Assembly (NCBI RefSeq): GCF_040802235.1
Contig: NC_133161.1
Coordinates: forward strand, 145,257,121 to 145,321,120
Length of the DNA: 64,000 nt
Direction of reading: 5' to 3'
Source of the DNA: Manis javanica
Lineage: Eukaryota > Chordata > Mammalia > Pholidota > Manidae
Shown here: piece after piece, positions 50,218 through 63,600 of the stretch
Layout: each line of letters opens with the position of its first letter
Numbering within the stretch: the stretch's first letter is position 1
Program-made: the position numbers and the translations under genes
The notes under the pieces: model-generated
What the model saw: the letters and a program-made list of their open reading frames with translations, nothing else
Database searches by the model: none
Told to the model about the DNA's origin: nothing

Positions 50218-51189
50218 CATTCTTATATGGTGAGGTTCACAGTTTGATTTCTTTCCTTAGCTTTCTTGTCTGGCCCATCTCTAATGCGGTTGTCTCAGAT
50301 TTTATGACTGTTAGGTGTTTTCTGTATGAAATTAGAGGAGCTGGGTGGGGGAGATAGAAGTCTTCTATCAGTGGTATGGAGGGCTTCCCATTTGACTGTT
50401 TTATGCAAAGGATTAGGAAATTAAACCCTACTACCATTAAATGGGAGAAAATTCTAAGACTATTTGAGGCTTTGGGGTTGCATTTACCACCACCAAGAAT
50501 AATAAACTTTAAACATGCAAATACATCTTTTCTTTTTCAGTGAAATAATATCTGCTTGTTTTGTTTTGCTGTAAACAAATCATGGTATTACGAGACTGAC
50601 TTAATATTGATATGCCTGACATTTTGACGGGGGAATTTTTGTACTATTTGGAGTTGATTTTTAACTTCTCTTATTTAGTTATTGAGACTATGAGTTCAGG
50701 GTTGGTAGTGCATGATTTGTTTTTTCAGTTTTGGGGTTTATCAGGTTTAAAAGGTAGGATGACTTATTTTTCATATGATCAGAATTTCTTAGCCTAGAGC
50801 ACCAATGAAATACCTCAAGGGCTTATAAAATAGAATATGGAGAAAAATGATTTTATTATAAATCAAGAAAAACAAACAAAAAGCAGATTTTATTGAGGGC
50901 TGTTGTCTTTTTAAAAATCAAGCACATTCTCTAACAAGCTGGGGTCATGGAAAATAAAGATGGGGGCTGTTTTAGATTAAAAGAAATTTAAGGAATGAAC
51001 TAAGTCAAGTGCAATGTGTGATCCTTAACTGGATGGATACTAATTTGAAGAAACTAGTTGTAAAAAGATTTGGGGTGCTAACTGGGAAAGTCTTGAACAT
51101 GAGAAGTTTGGTTATGGTTAATATTAGGGAATTATTGTTAATTTTTATTAGATATAATACAGGTGTGGTTACATAGGAAAATGTCCCTA

Positions 51190-51425
51190 TTTAAAAAATG
51201 AATATTGGTTTTAGGGGTAAAATGTCAGTAATTTGTTTTAAAAACTTCAGCTCCCCCTCCCAAATACATATACACATACTGTATCAAATAAGGCAAAAAA
51301 TAATTTCAAATTGGGTGATGGGTGAATTTCATATACTGTCTTCTCTACTTCTTTGTATATTAGATTTTGTTCATAATAATGGGGTGGGGGGACAGAGAGA
51401 GAGAGAGAGAAAGAGAGAGTGAGCT
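51190..51425. repeat. Possible L1 tail plus (GA)n in the MPZL2 3' UTR intron
   Basis: An L1-tail-like stretch ('tcttctctacttctttgtat') ends in a GA-rich microsatellite near 51395-51420. Weak. Confidence 0.4.
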
Positions 51426-52972
51426 ATGGGTCATCCAAGTGTCCATTCAAGGCAGGGGCTATGAATTAAGGACACTGACTCTGAGAACTATGTATTAAGG
51501 AAAAGGATCAGGATATTTCTTTTGAAACTTAAATTGGGAGAACAAATACATTTAAGAGTATTTCCCTCCACCACAATGGAGACCAGATCTAATAATATAC
51601 ATGTATTTCATAATGCCAGCTACTTGCATCGCACTCCTCCCAAGTACATTATCCATTTAATCTTTTGTGTTTCAGGAAGCTGAAGAACAAGAACCCTAGG
51701 ATAAGCTGAAGTTAAACAAAGCTTTTCTTTGGCTTTTACAGTTGGGACCTGTCTTCCCACCAGCTCTGCAGCACATTATCTCAGAAATAAGCGGCATCCC
51801 TTTGGAGCTGGCACAGGGCTCTTCCTGAGCAGATACCACCAGACTCACACACAGCCCCATTACTAAGGTTTTATTTGATCTGAGTGCGAATATTTTTCAA
51901 ATGCTTTTGTACACTAAGAAGCTACAGTTTTGCCCTTAAACACTCCCTGTGTTTTATGACTTATACACATACACGTTGGCACCATGGGATAAAAAGCCAA
52001 CTTCTCTGTCATGACAATTCCCTGGACAGATTGGTTTCTTTAGAGCGGCACTCTTGCCACTAAAGTTAATGTGTGTACTCATTCCTTCTCAGTCTCAATT
52101 AAAAGGTGAGCTAATTCTCCCATATGTTTTTGATTAACAGAAAAATCTGAAATTCAAACTGTTAACAGTTTGATTTTTTTGGCCCCCCTTAAGTAAGGGG
52201 TCACATCTTACTGCATTTTTTTCAATATCCTACATGACAGGTTTTTTTTTTTGTCAATTGATCCAAGGTTTATAATAGCACAAGTCTAAATTACAGAGTA
52301 ACTATAAAAGGTTACATAAACGCTAACAGATTGACAAATGTCACTGCATGTGACTCACTGACACCTGTGTCATGAAAAACACAGGTCTTTTATGAGCAGT
52401 GAATGACTGTTGAGCTTACCATATTTTTTTCCCCCAATTCAATTGTTTATAACAGAGCCAAGTCTGCTCATTTGTAGACTGGAATCATTAAGCAATTAAA
52501 TAGAAGTATTCTGAAATAGTATATTACAACTTGAAAAATGTAGGGCTGGTGGAAAAAAAAATCAGTCCTCAATGCTAATTTTGATTAGTGTTATACAACA
52601 CTCCTGAGAACTGGAAGAGATTAATTTTTTTCTTTTTCTTTCTTTTACTATTCTTGTTTTTTGTTTTAATTTACTTGCTTACTTTGGGGAAGGAGGATAT
52701 GGTATGGGGCAAAGAAATACTAAAACAGAATGGAAACAGCTTTCTTCTTTTTTCCCTTATACTAGTAGAAAAAGCAAACTTTATAAGTTAGCTATGGAAA
52801 GAGTGCTTTTAAAAAAGTAGCTTCCCAGTGTCTTTCCAAACTTGAGCTACAATAGCATTTATTCAAAGGATAGGAAACATGTAAAAGTTTACATACCCGC
52901 CCCCCCCCCGCAAAATCTGCAGTCTGATATTTTCAGTTTTCACTTGACTGGGGTGAAGATGTTATTTCTTTT

Positions 52973-52978
52973 AATAAA
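52973..52978 (+). promoter_or_regulatory. Possible proximal MPZL2 poly-A signal
   Basis: AATAAA inside the 3' UTR exon. It could give a shorter transcript, but I have no evidence of use. Confidence 0.4.
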
Positions 52979-53461
52979 CTGGAATTTTCAAATAAGTTAT
53001 CTGTATTGAAACATGCTGAACTTTGATATTTTTTCCAATACTTAAAAAACAATTGGTATAACTTACATATTAACCTTGATTGTGAAATTCATTCCATACC
53101 TGTCTCATTTTGCCTAATATATCGTCTAAAAAAGTAAAGTTTCAATACCCAATTCTGAAACTAAAAATGAGATTTAAAGTCTGTATTACCTTTAATTCAC
53201 ATTTTCTATTTTTCTTCATAATTCAAGCTTTGAAAATATAACTGGATATTTTTTTTCAAACAAATGGCCTGGGTGATGTTCCATAAATGTATTGAAGTAG
53301 TAGTTAAAAACTCATGGAAATTCTTTGCAGCAATATTTGTAACCTGTATCTTGGATAAATACTTAAGGGTTAATACGGCCTTGTTCAGTGTCTTCTTCCT
53401 AAAGAGAACTTTTGTATTGTAATTTATTTTTTATTGTGCCTTTATGTAAATAGCCTTTAGT

Positions 53462-53467
53462 AATAAA
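53462..53467 (+). promoter_or_regulatory. MPZL2: Distal MPZL2 poly-A signal
   Basis: AATAAA near the end of the long 3' UTR, expected to yield the full-length transcript. Confidence 0.6.
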
Positions 53468-53485
53468 GAATTATCAATTATATAA

Positions 53486-54415
53486 TTTGCTTATATACAA
53501 AACCTAAAAATTTTACATTTTAAGTAATAGAAAACAGATGGGTATATATTTTATCTTCACGGACATTTTTCTTAGAGGCAGTCTGAAAGTCAAAAAGGAT
53601 AGAATTATTTTCTACTAGATAGATAAACCTATATGGATTGCCACAGAACTTACGCCTTATTTGGATGCCTGGGAACTGGGCACAACAAACTACTTACTGT
53701 TTTGAAGGAACAGTACCATCTATTCCATTTGATACTCTGACATTACCTTCTTAATAGAGAAAACTATCAGCTGTCAAGTAAAAGGAATGGGAGTTGAAAA
53801 ATCAGAAGTTTTATATTTCCCCAAACGTGAAGCATACTTTGGTTCCCTCCTTGCTTTCATCAAATATGTGGATTCCAGGAGAAAAGATGGACTAATGATT
53901 GAAGCAGGGTACCCCTTCCATCTCTTTCTCAGAAGAATGAGACACCGTTTCTTCATTTCACTTCAAGCACTGTGAATACATTACTGTCTCATTTTTCCAA
54001 CCAAAAGATAAACCAATCTCAGTTCCTTTCCCCTTTTATTATATGCTGTGATTTCATCATTGTCATTGTCGACAGTAAACACCCAACTTAGGCAGGTACT
54101 GAGCTAGACGCGTAATAGCCACACACACACACACAAAATTAAAACCCTCCAACCAGCCGAGACGAGGCAAATTCGCCTCGAAGCCCTAACATATATTGAT
54201 TGACCGATCCTGTATGTTCTCTTTGGTCCCTTTTGACTCTAAATTTATAGAAACCTGTTCTGGGAGCGTTCAAAATGATCTGTAGGGAGTAAAAAAAGAC
54301 TTCTGGAATAGAATTGCAGGATGGAGACTAGTACTGCAGCATTCCATAAGGATAAACTAATTTCTCCAAAGTCTGTAGCTTACTTCATCGGCAAGCAAAA
54401 GTGAAGAATTAACTA
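53486..54415. other. MPZL2-MPZL3 spacer
   Basis: About 1 kb with a (CA)n tract at 54120-54136 and a small hairpin at 54163-54180 (CGAGGC arms). No gene. Confidence 0.45.
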
Positions 54416-54615
54416 CTACTTCGGAATTAAAAATTCGCTGGTCAGAGTGGCAACAAGACCAGGTGGGGCTCTGGAAACAAGCCATGTTGCTATGGCAACC
54501 TCGGATCGCCAAGTTGTGTTCTCGCGGCCTCCTGCCCTTACGTCACATCCGGTGTTACCTGTGTTGTTACCGGGAGCCAAAAACAAGGTGTGCAAACTTC
54601 TGGAGAGCTGTAGGG
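54416..54615 (+). promoter_or_regulatory. MPZL3: MPZL3 promoter and 5' UTR
   Basis: CpG-rich with an RFX X-box-like palindrome GTTGCTATGGCAAC at 54486-54499, a CRE-like TTACGTCA at 54538-54545 and an ETS-type ATCCGG just after. There is no TATA box. The X-box is 117 bp upstream of the ATG. Which factors act here is inference. Confidence 0.6.
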
Positions 54616-54688
54616 ATGCAGCCAAGCGGAGCCGCTGGAGGCCGTGGCTGCGCTCTGCGGCCACTGCTGGGCATCCTGCTCTTCCAGG
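54616..54688 (+). CDS. MPZL3: MPZL3 exon 1: start codon and signal peptide
   Basis: ATG at 54616-54618 then 24 codons and one base. The donor is CAGG|GTGAGT. It matches the human initiator region. Confidence 0.94.
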
Positions 54689-57600
54689 GTGAGTGCGCCC
54701 CGGGTTCCCCCACTTCCGGCCGGGGGGGAGGGTTGGAAGATGGTCGTTTTTCCGGTTCCGGTTGGGGGGTCTCAGAAAAGCCCCCACGACGCTTCTGAGA
54801 AGGAAGGAAGTGGGAGGGTGTCGGGAGAAGGTTCCTTTCTGGTAATCAGCACCCACGGTGGGAGGTGCTCGCTTGTCAGTGCTTTCCTGACCCTGGGGAG
54901 CCCGACCACCGTGCGTGACTGTGCGCTGCCTCGCGGCGATGGCCCCACTTCGTGGAGGGCTCAGGCTTAGGGGTACCGAGGCTGTCTTGTCATGAGCTGT
55001 CGGTGGCTGTGGTTTTGTGGGCCTTACATCCTGGCTGGGGAAGGGCAGTTCTGGGGTTCAGTAGTTTGCCACTGTAATTCGGGGGGTAAAAAGAGCCATG
55101 ACTGTTGGTAATTTTATATTTTGTAAGTGATTGTCAGGGTTTATGATGTAAAATGTTTATTCCTCACAGAAAGGATGTGCTGTGATTTTGGTGTAATAGA
55201 GGTGCATTTTGTTGAGGAAAAATAAACTGCTTTAGCATTTTAGTAACATTTTATAAAATATAAGAATGGCTGTATCAATTCTGTTAATATTTTAATCTAT
55301 TAACGAGGACGGTATTCACACTGACATATCCTTAAAACTTAGTTAAGTTTTGCTTTTAGGCAGTTTTCAAATTGCATAGACTTCAAAACAACCTAATTAC
55401 CTTCATTCTAGGGTGCAGTTATTACCTGGATTTGTGTGTGTGTATGTCTTACCCAGAAATCATACATTAGGAGAGCTCTAGCATTAGAGTGAATTGTTAA
55501 CTTCATAAAATTTCCCTGTGGGTAAATGGGACTTTCTTTCTGAAAGGGACTTTTAACTTAAGAGACTTCAGATGTTCTGAATCTCAGCAGGTAAGGCCAG
55601 GAAGTTTCTATTATTTGATGACTAACATTCATGTTTCCAGCACACTCCCTGATCCCTCCCAGCGGTCTGTGTCATCCCAAGTGTCCAGTTTTTCAGCTAA
55701 GTTATTTTGCAATATAATATTAGGATGACCTGTCACTCCAAAAAATTCCAATTTCATCTCTGGCTCTCAACACACACACACACACGCACGCACGCACGCA
55801 CGCACGCACACGCACGCACGCACGCACACACACGCACACACATACACAGAAATATTCAAATATACTATTGAGGAAAAAAATTCTAGAAATGATGAGTGGT
55901 TTCTTAGACTTGATATCATTTCACATCAAAAAGCATCCATCAAATCCAGCAGACTAAATAATTAAAACATTAAAAGTTGATTTTGTGGTCTGTATGTATT
56001 TGTTGAGTTGGTTTATCTTTTGCCTTTAAAAAAACAACAGCTTTATTGAGACATTATTCACATGCCATACAATCTGCCCATTTAAAAGTACAACTGAGTG
56101 GTTTCAGTATATTCACTGAGTTGTGCAGGCATCACCGCTGTCAACTCTAAAACATTCTCATCACCCAAAAGAGAAACTCCATGTCCATGAGCAGTCATTC
56201 CCCATGCCCCCCTTCCCCTGGCTCCTGGCAAACATCACTCTATTTCCTGTTGCTACAAATTTGTCAGTTCTGGACATTTCACATAAATGGAAACATACAA
56301 TATGTGTTCCTTTGTGGCAAGCTTCTTTCACTTAGCATGTTTTCAAGGTTTTTTTTTTTTTAACTTTTGATTTGAATCTGTTAGGTGATAGACTCTGGTT
56401 TCACACAGGGGTCACTTTGCTTTTCCTCTTCAAAGATGGGACCCATTAAATTGTTAGCTTGTTTGAATTCTCTGTAAATGATAAATATGGTCCTGCTATG
56501 TCAGTTATCAATGATATTTAGAAACAATAGGCCACCTAGGACTTTTACACTTTTCTCTCTTCCGTTTAAGTGTGCAATTTTATGAATCAAAGGTTGACAG
56601 ATGTATATTTTGGAAAATCGGGCGTACAAATTTGGGAGTTTTGTCGTTTTTTTCATTTCTTCCATGTGTAAACTTATTTATGTTTAAATATGATTTTCTT
56701 ATTTTCCTCCAAGACTAAAACAGTTTTGTTAATTATTTCAAGTATTTCTATAGTGGCTGCTTTTACCTGGCAGGAATGCTTTTTTTACTTGGGTAAAAAG
56801 ATAATTATCCACACAAGACAAGGATGAAAATTTCTGAATGAATGTAACATTGAATTGGTATTTTTTGAGTGCAGACAAATTATTTTGCATCCATTGATTC
56901 TAAAACATTTAAAATTGTAGTATACTATATGTAGAGAAAGTGCACCTATCATAACTGTGTACAGCTTGAATTTTCAGAAACCAGACATACCAGCACCCTC
57001 ACTAGCACCCAAATCGGGACGTAGAGTGTTACTGGTACTCCAGAAACCTTCCTGTGCTTCCTTCCAGCCATTATCCTTTCTCCTCCAAGAGGAACCAACC
57101 TCCTGCTGTGTAGATCAGTTTAGTCCATCCATGAATCTTATGTTTCTGATACAGACTGATAACTTTGTGGCAAAATCATGTTCATGAATATGGAGTTCAA
57201 GTATATTAGCAAGGGAAGAAGTTGGTAGTAGGTAGCTTTATTAATGGTGTATTTACTATAATTCAGTAGCCAAAATTTGCTCAGAACTTGTAATTTTGGT
57301 GCTTGTTTTGTTACAGTTTTGTTTTTTAAAAAGGAAATTATGTCAGTTTGTTTCAGGTGGGTATTAATAGAGCCGCCATGGGGTGCTGGGTTCTGTTCTG
57401 ATGAGCTCAGGGCCTACTGGAGAAGACAGACAAGTCAACAGATAATCTTAGAATCTGGTATTAAGGGAGAGATGCACTAGAAACCATGCAAGCTCCGAAG
57501 AGGTGCCCTTAATGGGCCATGAAGATACAGGGAAGGCTTCGTGCACGTGTCAACCCAAGTTAAATCTTGAAAGAAGAGTTCGAGATAGGGAGTGAGAGAA

Positions 57601-60600
57601 ATTCTAGATGTAGAGAGAAACAGAAACAAGGCCATGGAGGCATTAAATAACTTTCCAAGCAGATTTTCTGAAACTTTACTTTGGGTTAGGTTGGATCACA
57701 TGTTGACCCCAAACATGTATCTGGCTGGAGGATGGTGTGCCGGAGCCAACTCCTGTCGGCTCTCTAGAGCTGGCTATGCACATCTCTTCCTAACTCGGCA
57801 TTCGGAGATGTTACCAGTGTGGCTTGAAAATAGCCAGATATTCCCAGAGTGGGAATATTTGCACCACAGGAACTGTCAAATCCTTTTTTTTAAAGCTATT
57901 TCCCAGCACACCTGTGGGTGTAATGATTGGTTTAGGCCAGACCGGTCATGCCCCAGGGCTGGGAGTAGGGTCATTTTCTAGTTTTGCTTATCTTGCTCCT
58001 CTGCCACCAGATCCATTCACTTCCCTTCCCTGCGCTTTTCTACTCCCTGGAAAGCCGACTCTAGACCACATCACCATCACCCAGGCTCCCTCCCTCTGGC
58101 TTCCAGTTAGGTTTGGTCTGGGGAGGCATTGGCAGGAGGTTGGCAGGCAGGAAGAGAAAGACTTCCTGGTATTTCTTCCCTGCTCCCTCCCAGTCTTAGT
58201 GCCCTGGTCTATAGTGGCTGCGTCCCTCTATGGCTACAGCTTTCATCAGGTGGCCCACACAGTTCCAGCTCTTACCACGCCCCAGGAGCACCGTTTCCTC
58301 CCCGTTTGTCTCGTGGGGCCTGGGGGCGGTAAAGCCTTTCTGCCTTTGTTGGCTTCCTTGACCCTGAGAAAAGTCCCTTTGAAAAGTGTCCCATACACTT
58401 TTCAAAATTTCAGATGGTTGTGCTTTTCTGTTTCTTGCCTAGACCCTGACTAATGGAGCCATCTTCCCCCAAGCTCGGGGGCTGCGTGGTAAAGGGTGGA
58501 TATTCAAGAAAATCTGGGTATTGTTAGGAAAGCAGATGAGGGGAATGGATATTGAATGGACAGCAAACAAAAGTTCACTACATTCAGCTTGAGCTCCTGT
58601 GGTGGTGATACCCAAGTGGGTATATCCGGTAACAGTGAGACTCTCAGAGGCAGGTCATGGCTAGCAGTACAGGTTGGGGGACCATTAGCCTGTTAGTGTT
58701 GTTAAGTGTATACAAACGGATATTGTCCAAGGAGAACATGTTAAATGAAGGACCATGGGCTCGGGGTGGAACTCTAATGAACACCAGTGTTTAAGGGATA
58801 GGTAGGAAAGAGGAGCCTTGGATAGAGATTTGATAGAAACTGTCAGAGATGTGGAGTTTGTGTGTGTATGTAACACAATCCGTGTGGAGAGTTGGTTGTA
58901 TGGAGACTAATGGGATTGTGATTTATAACTTCAATCCATATTATTTGCTCTAAACCAGGTTTGGCAAACTTTGTAAAGGGCCAGAGAATAAGTATTTTAG
59001 GCTTTGTGAGCCATATGGTATCCACTGCAACTACTCAGTTCTGCTGGAGTAGCACAAAAGCAGCCTTAGACAATACGTAAATGAATGAATGCGGCCGTGT
59101 TCTAATAACACTTTATTTACAAAAAGGCATTGTGGGCTAGATTTGGCCCATGGGCCATTGTTGGCTGATTCCTGCCCTAAACCAACTGCCCCATTGACAT
59201 TGGCTTTCTCACAGGCACCTTAAACTTACCTCATATCAAATTCGTGTTACTCCCCGCCAAGCCTGGTGCTTTTCTTTCGCTGTGTCAGTGACTGGTATCA
59301 GCAAGTCAGAAACCAGAGTCATCGTGGACACCTCTCTTTCCCCAACATTCCACATCCGATTTATCATCAATTCTTGCCGATTTTACCTTGTGAGCGTTGT
59401 TGTCTTCCTAGTTCTCTCCCTGTCCACTGCCACCAACTTAGTTCAGCTTCCCTGGTTTCTCACTTGACTGCTGTAGTCCCCTCCTAAGTAATGTCCTTAT
59501 ATTTACACGTGGCTTCTCCTAATTGTCTTCCCTAGAATGATCTTTTAAAGATGCAAACTTATCATGTCTCTTCTCATTCAGTCCCACATTTAAGTATTTT
59601 CCATGGCTTCCCATTACTCTAAGAATAAGGACCCAAATCTCTAATGTTCTAAGTGATCCCTGTTCATTCTTCTCTCCCTGCCACCCTACTCCCCATACAC
59701 ACTGCTGCCTTCCTTTTGGTTCATTTACTGTGTTTCTTCTTGGCACAGGACCTTTGCATATCCTATGTGCTTTGTCTGGAATGCTGTCCTCCTCCCCTTG
59801 GTACTCTTCCTTCAGAACTCAACTCAAAGGTAGTTTTCAGGGAAGCTTTCATTACCGTTACAGGTGCAGTTCTCATAGCCATACTTTGGGTCTTTCTTTC
59901 ATAGAATTTATCACATTTTTATAATTATGCATTTGTCTCTGATCATTTGACTAATGTATTGAGCTTCTGTATTTTTAGCTCCAAAAACAAGGAGTATATT
60001 TATTTTGCTTACACTTAATCCTAAACTCAGAGGGTGGTACAAAAAATGCTCAATAAGGGTGTTTGAAGAATGAGTGAATGAATGAGAGTATTGTCATGGA
60101 AGCCCCAGGGTAGAGGAGGTCAAAGAGCAGGTAGTCATTGCTTCAGAGCAATCCAGTAAAATCAGGATAGACAAGTATCTATTAGAGTTTTTATCCCTTG
60201 GATTTTGCAGTTTTAAGACATGATGCCCTTTACCAGGAATGGTAGTAGAGTCCAGATTGTGCTGTAGGGGTCCAGAAGTGAGTGGGAAGGAGGAAATGGA
60301 GATGTCAGGTGTAGACTGTTCTTTCACACAGTTGGCTTGGAAAGGAAAGAGGGCAGTAGTTGGTAACTAGTATTGAAGGGTCAGGAAAGATTGTCACTAT
60401 TTCTTTGTTTATTTTTAAGGATGGGAAAGATTTCTGTGTTTTTATAGGCGAAAGGGAGAGAGAGCCCCTCCAGAAAGGAAGAGGGTTTTCCTGCTGGAGC
60501 AGGATTTAGAGAGGGATCTAGAGCAGAGCAGAAGCAGGGGGCCTTGCATAGGAAAAGGGACACCACACCCTTTTAGACTGGAATAAGGACTGGAATAAGG

Positions 60601-63600
60601 ACAGGAAGGTGTATGGCTGGGTGGTGTGTATGGCCTCAGGTTTCTTGAAAAAAGGAAGAGGAGACGTTTTCGTCCGAGAAAGGAATTTGGAAGTTGCATA
60701 AGGAATGAAAGAGAAGGGCACTGGTTACAGGAATCAGAAAGAGTTGCTGACCAAGGCCAGTTAAAGGGCCATCATGCTCGGTAAGGGCTCATCGGTGGGG
60801 AGAGTCCATGAATTTCTTACGGCAACTATCTGTGTCATTGTGTGATTTCTCCCTTCAGTGTACACTAGCCACAGTTCCGGCGTGGTCATCTAGGGCTCAG
60901 CTTTTCCCGAATGGCCGCAATGGGAAGAGGAGTGTGGGGATGTAAGGATGTTGAAAATACTGTAAAAATGGGGATAGGAAGAGAGTGGGTGTCTACCGAG
61001 CACACTTTGTTCCTGTACTAGAATTTTTGGTGACCTCTCCAAAAATTCTCTTAGTCTCTCTCTCTCTGTCCTCCCTCCGCATTTTTGCCCTCAGGATGCT
61101 TGCATTTAATGGAGGAAATACTCTTTACAAATTCAGTGCAATCAATGGTATGTGTGCTTGAATAGCGCTGTGCACTAAATGTTATGAGAACATTGAGGAA
61201 AGAGCAATGAACTGCATCAGAGAATGTGGGAGGGCATCACAAAGGGGACAGGCATTTGAGCTGGGTTTTGAAGGTGTGAGCATGGGAGGATTTGGTGTGG
61301 TGGGAATAACACAGGCAGGATTGGTGGGAATGGGGGGAACCTTTCAGACTAAGACATATTTAAAGGAAGGCTCAGTGGCGTGGAAGGACATAAATTAGGG
61401 AAATGGCAGGATGTTCTGGGCATGGTGAAGGGGATGGAATGGGTAGGTGAATGGAGTAGCAGAAGTTTGGGGCCAGATTGTCACTCTTTGGATTTTGTTC
61501 TATAGCCCGATAGAGAATTATTAAAGGTTTCTGCATGTTGGTGGCATTCGTTTTAATAATAATGGCTAATATTTATTGAAAGGTTTTATTTCAGATGCTA
61601 AGCCTGTTATGTGTTATCTCATTGGATCCTCACAGTGACCCAACAAAGTAGGTCTCGTTGTCCCTGTTTACCAGGTGAGGAAATTGCAGCTGGAATAGGT
61701 TCGGTCACTGTCATCAAGGTCTCACAGCTAGAAAGTAGCTGGGCTAGAACTGGAGTCCAGGTCTGTCTAATTGTAAATCCATGCTTTTAAATCTCTCTAC
61801 TATCCTTACGTTTTAGGGTGAAGGAATGTGGTATGGGGAGAGTATGGATTATCACTCATGTCCACCTTCCAGTTTCCAGGACTGGATCTAGTGATGAGTA
61901 AGGTGAGGGCTTAGGAGAGAGTAGGCGTGGAGGGATGAAGGCTTTCCAGGCAGAGGAACAGCCTCTGCAGAGTCATAGAAGGTCAAGTTTAGCATGGCAG
62001 CATCAGAGAGGTGCTATGGATGAACCAGAAGTAATCCTCAGCGTTGGGATGGGTCAGATTCTTATTAGAGTTGTGAGCTCAGTCTTGGAGCTACTCCTTC
62101 AAACAGGAATGTGAGCAGACTAGACTGACAGGAGAGGAGCAAGAAAAATGATTCAAAGCAGGCGGAGGAAAGGGCAGCGGAATCGATGACTCGTTGCTGT
62201 GTCTGTGATAGGAAAGGTTGAGAGGGTAAGTAATACTGAAGAGGGGGCGGTACTAATGCTGAAGCTATCTGCATGCATTGAGCACCTACTCTGGGTTAAG
62301 TGGGCTTCTCAGGGTACACGTCTTATCTCACTGATTCCTCACAGTGATCTTCTAAGGAAAGTGCACTCATTATCATTTCCACCCCGCTGAGGAACTGAAG
62401 AAGTAAAATTTGCTAAGACCACAAAGCCAGCAAGTGATGGGGCTGGGATTTACATCCTGCCCCTACCGGAGGGGAGGGACTGCTGGTTTTCAGAGTGGCA
62501 TGTGGGTTTTCTCTCCTCTGAAACCTCACTGCTCTGGTTGCCTCTGGTTTTCTAGAAGAATCATGGCTTATTGCAGTGGAGAAGGAAGCAGGAAAGACAA
62601 AGTGTTGGTGACTTTCCTTTAAAATGGCTCCGTAGTGGAAGATGAATTTCTAGTCACTGCTCTCTGACAGCAGAGGGGATTGGCCAAAGCGCCAGCTCTT
62701 TTGGGGGGATGGAATGTCAGAGTTGGCTAAATGAGGTGGTTTATGAAAAGGATTGGTCTCTAGAGAGTTTAAAAAATGATCCGTTTAACTAACCTATGTT
62801 TTCTACCTTTATCTTGCATCTACCTACCACTTCAGCATTTTATTAAAAAAAATATAATAATAAAGGGAGAAATGTGGGATTCACATATAAATCAAGTATA
62901 AAAATCAAACGAATATTCATAATTGACCTGATTGTCTATAGTTCATAATGAGTGATCAAAACCGAAAGTTTCTGTGATGACTGCCCTTGGACTGTTCACC
63001 GTGTAAGAACTTGTTCATTATGCTTCAGAAGATTGGAGACTGATGAGAATTAGGCTGGGGGTGGATTAATGATTGTGCATTGAGCATTGACTCCCCTATA
63101 CAGAATTTTATTGTTGTTAACAACCATTTGATCAATAAATATGAGAGATGCCCTCTCAAAAAAAAAAAATGATCCATTTACATTTTGGAATGCATTAAAT
63201 TGTTCTGTTTTCCTCCCCATTTTAGTGGATGTGCGATTCATTAACCAGCTTTACTAAAGGAAAAAATACAATGAAACTAGATAGAACCTTGGGAAACTTT
63301 TCAAAAATTCTTTGAAAAAAATTCCCCATCCTTATTTCCTGCTCCCATTTTGCTGCTGGTTGAGGCAGTGGTAGCTCCAGCTTACAACTGTGCTGTACTT
63401 GGGGTGTGTCCCTTGGACCACAAGAGCCGCTACCTTCCCGGGGTACGTGTGTGACATGAGTGTATGGCATTGCCTTTCAGCCGGCTCTGGGCAGACCCAC
63501 TTGTTTGTACTTAATTTAACCACAGCTCTGTATTTGGAAAAACGCTGGTATAATCAGATTTTAAATTTTGACCCGGGCATCCATGCTGTGATTTAATATT

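Larger units (their letters stand above)
51676..53485 (+). other. MPZL2: MPZL2 exon 6, 3' untranslated region
   Basis: The acceptor is TTTGTGTTTCAG before 51676. The sequence then matches the human MPZL2 3' UTR as remembered ('gaacaagaaccctag', 'cttttctttggcttttacag', 'actaaagttaatgtgtgtac', 'caattaaaaggtgagctaa'). The distal end is set by the poly-A signal. Confidence 0.75.
54416..54980. other. CpG-rich promoter region of MPZL3
   Basis: High density of CG and GC over the MPZL3 first exon and the start of intron 1, typical of a CpG-island promoter. Long open frames here are a by-product of base composition. Confidence 0.6.

Noticed and set aside
54416-54856. A 146-codon minus-strand open frame over the MPZL3 promoter
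   Set aside because: High CG content makes long chance frames likely. No domain, splice or homology evidence for a divergent gene.
57824-58453. A 209-codon open frame in MPZL3 intron 1
   Set aside because: It falls in an ancient repeat of unassigned family, and the translation is of low complexity without a domain.
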